64,000 nt of DNA, taken from positions 157,561-221,560 of the forward strand of contig NZ_JAMCOJ010000002.1 of NCBI RefSeq assembly GCF_023476645.1, given 5' to 3'. Positions 58,527-64,000 of this stretch are shown one piece after another. The DNA is from Cellulophaga sp. 20_2_10. GTDB taxonomy: Bacteria; Bacteroidota; Bacteroidia; Flavobacteriales; Flavobacteriaceae. Position numbers and translations under genes: made by a program. The notes under the pieces are model-generated. The model did no database searches. It was given only the letters and a program-made list of their open reading frames with translations, and had not been told where the DNA came from. Every line of letters begins with the position of its first letter. Positions within the stretch are counted from its first letter, which is position 1.

Positions 58527-59384
58527 ATGAAAAAATTAATGTCCACTATCTGTTTTAGTTTACTATTTGGTTTTATAGTACAAGCACAAACAGGTAAAGT
58601 TTTTGACAATTTAAAAGTTACTAGTAAAATACTTAAAAGCGAACGTAACTTTTCTATATACCTTCCGCCAGATTACGAGTCGTCTAAAAGAGATTATCCC
58701 GTTTTATATTTATTACACGGTGCTGGTGATGATCATACGGGTTGGGTACAGTTTGGAGAGGTTCTACATATTACGGATAAAGCAATAAAAGCGGGTAAAG
58801 CAACACCTATGATTATTGTAATGCCAGATGCCGATACGGGCAAACGTGGTTATTTTAATACTGAAGATTGGCGTTATGAAGATTTCTTTTTTGAAGAATT
58901 AATGCCGTATGTAGAAAGTAAATATAGAATTAAAAGTGAAAAGAGATATAGAGCTATTTCTGGTCTTTCTATGGGTGGCGGTGGTACATTTATGTATGCA
59001 CTGCATAAACCAGAGTTGTTCTCGTCTGCTTGCCCTTTAAGCGCATCTGTTGGTATGTTGCCGCAAGACACAACTAAAATAAAAGATTTTGCAGAGAGCG
59101 AGCAAAAATCTATAGCAGAAATGCAAAAGTATTTTGAGAAACACTCGGCTATTTCATTGTTAGATAGTGTGCCTGTAGATGAGGTTAAATCTGTTCGTTG
59201 GTATATAGATTGTGGTGATGATGATTTTTTGTTTGAAGGCAATAGTCTAGTACATATTTCTATGATGAAAAAAAAGATTCCGCATGAGTATAGAGTTCGT
59301 GATGGGGCACATAATTGGACGTATTGGAGACAATCCTTGCCCGAAGTATTAAAATTTGTGTCTGCTGCTTTTCATCAACATTAA
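58527..59384 (+). CDS. Secreted alpha/beta-hydrolase esterase (esterase D / feruloyl-esterase type)
   Basis: 285 residues with signal peptide ending FIVQAQ. Core: LYLLHGAGDDHTGW (oxyanion region), nucleophile Ser148 in GLSMGG, acid Asp in CGDDDF (231-233) and His262 in DGAHNWTYW. Related enzymes release acyl groups from polysaccharides or hydrolyse S-formylglutathione-like esters; the signal peptide favours an extracytoplasmic substrate. Confidence 0.85.
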   Translation: MKKLMSTICFSLLFGFIVQAQTGKVFDNLKVTSKILKSERNFSIYLPPDYESSKRDYPVLYLLHGAGDDHTGWVQFGEVLHITDKAIKAGKATPMIIVMPDADTGKRGYFNTEDWRYEDFFFEELMPYVESKYRIKSEKRYRAISGLSMGGGGTFMYALHKPELFSSACPLSASVGMLPQDTTKIKDFAESEQKSIAEMQKYFEKHSAISLLDSVPVDEVKSVRWYIDCGDDDFLFEGNSLVHISMMKKKIPHEYRVRDGAHNWTYWRQSLPEVLKFVSAAFHQH

Positions 59385-59410
59385 TAATAAAGTAGTAGTG
59401 CTACAAACTA

Positions 59411-59447
59411 AAACTAGCTAGTATTACAATAATACTAGCTAGTTTTT
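59411..59447. terminator. Bidirectional terminator between the esterase gene and queE
   Basis: AAACTAGCTAGTATTA (59411-59426) and TAATACTAGCTAGTTT (59430-59445) form a perfect 16-base stem with a 3-base loop, the longest in the window. T tracts on both strands allow termination of the two convergent genes. Confidence 0.92.
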
Positions 59448-59455
59448 ATATTTTA

Positions 59456-60088
59456 CTATGGTATGTTTAAATACTTATGTGTTTGTAAAGAAACTTTCCA
59501 TTGTGGATTTTTCATAACAAAATCTACAATTAACGGAGTCATTTTATCTTTAACACTCCACTCTGGCTGTAAATATAAAATACAATCTTTGTTTACTTTT
59601 GCCGCTTGTTCTTCAGCAAATTTAAAATCGTTTTTATTGTAAATTATCATTTTTAACTCATCAGCCTTGTCATAAATAATACCTTCTGGTAATTTATTTT
59701 TCTTAGGTGATAAGCATATCCAATCCCAAGTACCTGTTAATGTATAAGCACCAGAAGTTTCTATATGTGTTTGTAAATTTTTAGCTTTTAAGGCATCAGT
59801 TAATGGAACCATATTCCAAGTTAATGGCTCGCCACCCGTAACTACAATAGTGTTAGAGTATTTTGCAGCATTATCTACTATAGCTTTTATAGTTGTTGGT
59901 GGGTGTGTTTCCGCATTCCAGCTTTCTTTAACATCACACCAATGGCAACCCACATCGCAACCGCCAACACGTATAAAATATGCAGCCGTTCCTTTATGAA
60001 AACCTTCTCCTTGTATGGTATAAAATTCTTCCATTAACGGAAGCATTTCTCCCTTATCTACCAATGCTAATACCTCATTTTTAACCAT
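59456..60088 (-). CDS. queE: 7-carboxy-7-deazaguanine synthase (radical SAM)
   Basis: 210 residues from the ATG at 60088. The radical-SAM cluster is C-x3-C-x2-C with Cys44, Cys48 and Cys51 (GGCDVGCHWCDVKESW), and YTIQGEGFHKGTAAYFIR precedes it. QueE converts 6-carboxy-tetrahydropterin to CDG in queuosine-precursor synthesis. A start five codons earlier (60103) is in frame but that stretch contains the -7 box TATCTTTG, so it is promoter, not coding. Confidence 0.93.
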   Translation of the reverse strand: MVKNEVLALVDKGEMLPLMEEFYTIQGEGFHKGTAAYFIRVGGCDVGCHWCDVKESWNAETHPPTTIKAIVDNAAKYSNTIVVTGGEPLTWNMVPLTDALKAKNLQTHIETSGAYTLTGTWDWICLSPKKNKLPEGIIYDKADELKMIIYNKNDFKFAEEQAAKVNKDCILYLQPEWSVKDKMTPLIVDFVMKNPQWKVSLQTHKYLNIP

Positions 60089-60092
60089 TATG

Positions 60093-60100
60093 CAAAGATA
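60093..60100 (-). promoter_or_regulatory. -7 promoter box of queE
   Basis: TATCTTTG-C on the minus strand is an exact TAnnTTTG-C match, four bases before the queE ATG. It decides the start codon of queE. No convincing TTG at -33. It implies an mRNA starting at or next to the ATG. Confidence 0.6.
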
Positions 60101-60210
60101 CATTTTTTGTTTTTCTCTATCTAAACTTTATGTAAAAGTTAGTATAGTGCGTAGTGTATTAAATCAAAAAAAATAAAAACAGTAAAAGTTGATACTTAAG
60201 GTTTTAATGC

Positions 60211-60234
60211 GATTAGCGTAGAACTAATCTTTTT
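60211..60234 (+). other. Hairpin with U-tract in the leader of the HerA-like gene
   Basis: GATTAG (60211-60216) and CTAATC (60224-60229) form a 6-base stem with a 7-base loop, followed by T5. It resembles a weak terminator upstream of the gene at 60276. Possible attenuator, or chance. Confidence 0.3.
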
Positions 60235-60275
60235 AGTTGTTTAAATTTAAGCTATTTTTATCAAAATTTTAGGAA

Positions 60276-61784
60276 ATGAGCACCAAGGAAAAATTCTTAG
60301 CAGATATAGAAAAAGGGTATACTACAAAAGGAGACTTTATAACTATGGGCGCAGGTATAGTAGATGGGGAAACCGTTACTAATGCGTTTGTAAAAATACC
60401 TTTAAAAACACTTAACCGTCACGGTTTAATTGCAGGAGCCACTGGTACGGGTAAAACTAAAACATTACAGGTGTTAGCAGAGAATTTATCAGAGAAGGGT
60501 GTTCCGGTTCTATTGATGGATTTAAAAGGAGATTTAAGTGGCTTGGCACAACCTAGTCCAGGACATCCTAAAATAGATGAGCGCCAGGCTAAAATAGGAT
60601 TACCTTTTGAAGGTAAGAGCTTTCCTGTGGAGATTTTATCATTGTCCGAGCAAGATGGTGTTAAACTAAGAGCAACTGTATCTGAATTTGGACCGGTTCT
60701 TTTATCTAGAATTTTAGACTTAACTGTAACGCAAGAAGGTATTGTTGCTGTTATTTTTAAATATTGTGACGATAATAAATTACCTCTTTTAGATCTTAAG
60801 GATTTTAAAAAGGTATTGCAATATGCTACCGAAGAAGGAAAACAAGAGTTTAAAGAGAGCTACGGTAGAATTTCCTCTGCATCTACTGGTACTATTCTTA
60901 GAAAAATAATAGAATTAGAACAACAAGGAGCCGATTTATTTTTTGGTGAAAAATCTTTTGAGGTAGATGATTTAACTAGAATAGATAAAAACGGTAGGGG
61001 ATATATTAATATTTTACGATTAACAGATATACAAGACAGACCTAAATTGTTTTCAACTTTTATGTTGAGTCTTTTAGCTGAAATTTATGATACTTTTCCG
61101 GAACAAGGAGATAGTGATAAACCAGAATTGGTTTTATTTATAGATGAGGCTCACCTAATTTTTGATGAGGCCTCTAAAGCTTTATTAAACCAGATAGAAA
61201 GTATAGTAAAATTAATACGTTCTAAAGGTATTGGCGTTTATTTTGTTACTCAAAACCCAACAGATGTGCCTGAAGATGTATTGGCACAATTAGGTTTAAA
61301 AATACAGCACGCTTTACGTGCATTTACAGCAAAAGATAGAAAAGCTATTAAGTTGGCAGCTCAGAATTATCCGGATAGTGAGTATTACAACACTGAAGAT
61401 GTATTAACATCTTTAGGTATTGGTGAAGCTTTAATTTCGGCTCTAGATGAAAAAGGTAGACCAACTCCGCTAGCAGCAACTATGCTACGTGCGCCTATGA
61501 GTAGAATGGATGTTTTAACTGAGAGCGAATTAAAAGAGGTAATTGATTCTTCTGCTTTGGTTAAAAAATACAATGATGTTATAGATAGAGAAAGCGCTTA
61601 TGAAATGCTTACTAAAAAAATAGATAAAGCAGAAGAAATAGCAGCTAAAGAAAAAGAAAAACCAGAACCAAAAAGAACAAGTAGTCGTGCTAAAAGCACA
61701 AGACAAAATCCTATTATAAAAGTATTAACCAGTGCTACCTTTATAAGAGGTATGCTTGGCGTGCTAAAAAAAGTACTACGCTAA
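60276..61784 (+). CDS. HerA-like ATPase (DUF853 type)
   Basis: 502 residues. Walker A GATGTGKT at 54-61 and Walker B LVLFIDEAH near 290 are intact; LMDLKGDLSGLAQPSPGHP and VYFVTQNPTDVPEDVLAQLG are typical of the DUF853 HerA-like proteins. A basic tail (EPKRTSSRAKSTRQNP) precedes the C-terminus. DUF853 proteins are related to DNA-translocating HerA hexamers, but their precise role is not established. Divergent from queE. Confidence 0.85.
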   Translation: MSTKEKFLADIEKGYTTKGDFITMGAGIVDGETVTNAFVKIPLKTLNRHGLIAGATGTGKTKTLQVLAENLSEKGVPVLLMDLKGDLSGLAQPSPGHPKIDERQAKIGLPFEGKSFPVEILSLSEQDGVKLRATVSEFGPVLLSRILDLTVTQEGIVAVIFKYCDDNKLPLLDLKDFKKVLQYATEEGKQEFKESYGRISSASTGTILRKIIELEQQGADLFFGEKSFEVDDLTRIDKNGRGYINILRLTDIQDRPKLFSTFMLSLLAEIYDTFPEQGDSDKPELVLFIDEAHLIFDEASKALLNQIESIVKLIRSKGIGVYFVTQNPTDVPEDVLAQLGLKIQHALRAFTAKDRKAIKLAAQNYPDSEYYNTEDVLTSLGIGEALISALDEKGRPTPLAATMLRAPMSRMDVLTESELKEVIDSSALVKKYNDVIDRESAYEMLTKKIDKAEEIAAKEKEKPEPKRTSSRAKSTRQNPIIKVLTSATFIRGMLGVLKKVLR

Positions 61785-61820
61785 ACAATAACAAACTTAC
61801 CTACTAACCACATATTTTAA

Positions 61821-62366
61821 ATGAAAAAGATAACAATTACTTGCGTCGTTGCAGCTGTTGCAATTTTAACGCAGTGTGCTAAAAGTACAGATGTAGAATT
61901 TTTAATTACGCCAACGAGTTTTGGCAAACTAACTAAAGATAATTCGGCTAAAGAAATAGCCTCTATTTATGCAACAGACTCCATAGTAAAAGACGATGCT
62001 GTACAATTAAATGCAAGTATGCGCAAAGAGCATATTTATGAAAAAGGAGGTAAACCTTTGTTTACTGTTAGTGTTAGCAATGATTCTATTATAGATAATA
62101 TTAGAGTTTTAGATCCGCGTTATACTACAGATAAAGGGATAAATTTACGTAGTACTTTTAAAGATATAAAAGATAATTATACAGTGAGTAAGGTGCTTAC
62201 GTCTATGAATAACATAGTGTTGTTTATAAAAGATAGCGAGATTTATTTTACTATTGATAAAAAAGAATTGCCAGAAAACTTACGCTATAGTAATAGTACT
62301 AAAGTAGAAGCGATACAAATACCAGATGCAGCTAAAATTAAGTATTTAATGATAGATTGGGAGTAG
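61821..62366 (+). CDS. Putative lipoprotein of unknown function
   Basis: 181 residues. N-terminus MKKITITCVVAAVAILTQCAKS fits a lipoprotein signal with Cys19 as the lipidated residue. The mature part contains DSIVKDDAVQLNASMRKEHIYEKGGKP and ends IKYLMIDWE. No family recognised. It abuts the cupin gene with no spacer (TAG directly followed by ATG), so the two are translationally coupled. Confidence 0.75.
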   Translation: MKKITITCVVAAVAILTQCAKSTDVEFLITPTSFGKLTKDNSAKEIASIYATDSIVKDDAVQLNASMRKEHIYEKGGKPLFTVSVSNDSIIDNIRVLDPRYTTDKGINLRSTFKDIKDNYTVSKVLTSMNNIVLFIKDSEIYFTIDKKELPENLRYSNSTKVEAIQIPDAAKIKYLMIDWE

Positions 62367-62735
62367 ATGAAAAAGAAGTATACCTTACAAACACAGCCAT
62401 TTGTGGTTCCTACTACAGATGGTAAATTAATAGAAGAACACTTTGGTGGTGTAACAAATCAGCAAAAAGATATGAGTATAGCTCATATGGTGGCTCCTCC
62501 TGGTTGGTCAGAGCCTTTTCAGACGCCAGAATTTACGGAATATACCTATGTTATAAAAGGTAAAAAGCAATTTGTGATAGATGGTGATACTGTTGTGTTG
62601 GAACAGGGGCAGTCTATAAAAATAGAAAAGAATACACGTGTAAAATACTCTAATCCTTTTGAGGAGGTTTGTGAGTATATGTCTGTATGTACACCAGCTT
62701 TTTCTATAGATACGGTAAACAGAGAAGAAGAATAA
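62367..62735 (+). CDS. Cupin-domain protein
   Basis: 122 residues; single-domain cupin beta barrel (SEPFQTPEFTEYTYVIKGKKQF; GQSIKIEKNTRVKYSNPFEEV). The usual metal-binding histidine set of cupin motif 1 is not evident, so it may be a small-molecule-binding cupin without metal. It starts directly after the lipoprotein stop. Confidence 0.8.
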   Translation: MKKKYTLQTQPFVVPTTDGKLIEEHFGGVTNQQKDMSIAHMVAPPGWSEPFQTPEFTEYTYVIKGKKQFVIDGDTVVLEQGQSIKIEKNTRVKYSNPFEEVCEYMSVCTPAFSIDTVNREEE

Positions 62736-62771
62736 AAACGATTACGTTAAAATAGATCTATTATTTATTTT

Positions 62772-63614
62772 ATGAAAAAACTCTTAAATAAAATAATTCC
62801 TGTTGCTTACGGAGCATACTTTAATATACTATCTGTGTTCTCTAAGAAGAAAGCTGCAAAAAAAGCATTCTATCTTTTTTGTACGCCTAGAAAAGGTAAG
62901 GTATTACCATTTCAGTCAGAGTTTTTAAATAAAGCTAAAAAAGAGGTTGTACACAGTAATACTATAGATTTGCAGGTGTATGAGTGGGCTGGTGAAAAAG
63001 AAACTGTTTTGCTTTTACACGGCTGGGAAAGTAATGTGTTTAGATGGCGAAATTTAATTTCTTATTTAATAGAAGAGAATTATAATATTATTGCTTTAGA
63101 TGCTCCTGCACATGGAAACTCTAAAGGTGAAGTATTACACGTACCTATTTACACAGAAGTAGCACAAACACTAATAGATAAATACAAGCCAAAACACATT
63201 GTAGGGCATAGTCTGGGTGGTATGACAACCTTGTACAATAATTACAAATACAATAACCCTAGTGTAGATAAACTTATTATTCTTGGAGCACCATCTGAAT
63301 TTTATACTATTTTGTTGAACTACCAAAATATGCTTAAGTTTAATGATAGCGTTTTTAATGAGCTAAAGGCATTTATAACAGAAAAATTTGGTTTTAGGCC
63401 AGAAGATTTTTCAATATCTGAATACGTTAAACAGAATAAAAAGAAAGGCTTATTGGTACATGATAAGCTAGATTTTATTGCTCCGTGTTCAGACTCGGAA
63501 TTAGTCCATAAAAATTGGAGTAATAGTAAATTCATTACCACCGAAGGTTATGGGCATTCTTTACACCAAGATGAGGTGAGTAATGCCGTAATGTCATTTT
63601 TAAAAGAAGATTAA
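62772..63614 (+). CDS. Alpha/beta hydrolase
   Basis: 280 residues. LLHGWESN (82-88) is the oxyanion region, nucleophile Ser147 lies in GHSLGG (145-150), the acid lies in [10 protein letters not shown] and the His in [10 protein letters not shown]. No signal peptide, but the N-terminus ([20 protein letters not shown]) is hydrophobic and may attach to the membrane. Substrate unknown. Confidence 0.85.
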   Translation: MKKLLNKIIPVAYGAYFNILSVFSKKKAAKKAFYLFCTPRKGKVLPFQSEFLNKAKKEVVHSNTIDLQVYEWAGEKETVLLLHGWESNVFRWRNLISYLIEENYNIIALDAPAHGNSKGEVLHVPIYTEVAQTLIDKYKPKHIVGHSLGGMTTLYNNYKYNNPSVDKLIILGAPSEFYTILLNYQNMLKFNDSVFNELKAFITEKFGFRPEDFSISEYVKQNKKKGLLVHDKLDFIAPCSDSELVHKNWSNSKFITTEGYGHSLHQDEVSNAVMSFLKED

Positions 63615-63627
63615 AATAAATAGAAAG

Positions 63628-64000
63628 ATGAAATATCCAGTAGCACCTTTTCATATTGCAATTCCTGTTCATAATTTAGAGGAATGCAGAGTATTTTATA
63701 GAGATGTATTAGATTGTCCGGAAGGTAGGAGTAGTGATCATTGGGTAGACTTTAATCTGTTTGGACACCAATTGGTAATACACTATAAAGAAAAAACAAT
63801 AACTGAAGACTTGCATACCAATGCTGTTGATGGCAAAAATGTTCCTGTACCACATTACGGTGTTGTATTGCCTTGGGAAACTTTTGAGACCTTTTCTAAA
63901 GAATTAAAAGATAAGGGAGTCAATTTTGTAATAGAACCTTACGTAAGATTTAAAGGAGAAGTAGGGGAGCAGGCCACTATGTTTTTCTTAGATCCTGCAG
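63628..64000 (+). CDS. VOC/glyoxalase-fold protein, N-terminal part
   Basis: Partial; about 124 residues before the window edge. [22 protein letters not shown] is the typical VOC beta-alpha start, and [17 protein letters not shown] and [16 protein letters not shown] complete the first module; MFFLDPA is the familiar end strand. VOC enzymes bind a metal and act on varied small molecules. It begins 13 bases after the alpha/beta hydrolase stop. Confidence 0.85.
   Translation, partial: MKYPVAPFHIAIPVHNLEECRVFYRDVLDCPEGRSSDHWVDFNLFGHQLVIHYKEKTITEDLHTNAVDGKNVPVPHYGVVLPWETFETFSKELKDKGVNFVIEPYVRFKGEVGEQATMFFLDPA

Noticed and set aside
60089-60103. Five-codon extension of QueE
   Set aside because: The stretch contains the TATCTTTG promoter box, so it is upstream of the transcript start.

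Overview
The window looks like part of a Flavobacteriaceae (phylum Bacteroidota) chromosome, probably from a marine genus. The evidence is a strongly AT-rich sequence, promoters of the TTG-N19-TAnnTTTG type, weak Shine-Dalgarno sequences, SusC/SusD pairs, a FecI/FecR/STN-TonB receptor locus, many short lipoproteins, and a str-S10-spc-alpha ribosomal supercluster followed by carA, eno and gltA. I see no tRNA, rRNA, IS element, prophage or CRISPR array.

Layout. 1-726 (minus): the start of an Hsp70-family chaperone gene preceded by a very small GrpE-like gene. 801-3290 (plus): radC and a beta-helix lipoprotein. 3601-8390 (plus): a degenerate polysaccharide-deacetylase-like protein, a YjjG-type HAD nucleotidase, and three envelope proteins (lipoprotein, predicted DUF5723-type outer-membrane barrel, secreted protein). 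8387-11241: rarA, a rhomboid protease and rlmB. 11322-21067 (minus): two tandem SusC-SusD pairs with no degradative enzymes beside them; the two susC genes share their 5' leader and N-terminus. 21372-38499 (plus): rpsL-rpsG-fusA-rpsJ, then the S10, spc and alpha gene sets through rplQ, including the tiny genes rpmD and rpmJ. 38613-46485 (plus): carA, eno, gltA, two guanidino-group-modifying hydrolases (DDAH-like and CtlX-like) and argS. 46501-52872: a membrane-anchored MtfA-like peptidase and a sigma/anti-sigma/TonB-receptor locus with a divergent repeat-containing lipoprotein. 53005-64000: ffh, folD, a sulfurtransferase with an acidic tail, a YafY/WYL regulator with a GyrI-like protein, a four-Cys membrane protein, an esterase, queE, a HerA-like ATPase, a lipoprotein, a cupin, an alpha/beta hydrolase and the start of a VOC protein.

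How the genes work together. The centre is translation and protein export (ribosomal proteins, EF-G, IF-1, SecY, RNA polymerase alpha, and further on ArgS and Ffh). Central metabolism (enolase, citrate synthase, carbamoyl-phosphate synthase) sits immediately downstream, and two arginine/citrulline-type hydrolases lie between citrate synthase and arginyl-tRNA synthetase. The accessory content is mostly cell envelope and nutrient uptake.

The points most worth a second look are: a repeated TAnnTTTR-N4-ATG arrangement (radC, rarA, rlmB, queE) that predicts leaderless mRNAs; folded spacers inside the ribosomal supercluster (S10-L3, S13-S11, S11-S4); the deacetylase-like protein that has lost its expected metal ligands; the minimal GrpE-like/Hsp70 pair; the duplicated susC leaders; and the repeat lipoprotein divergent from the sigma/anti-sigma/receptor locus.
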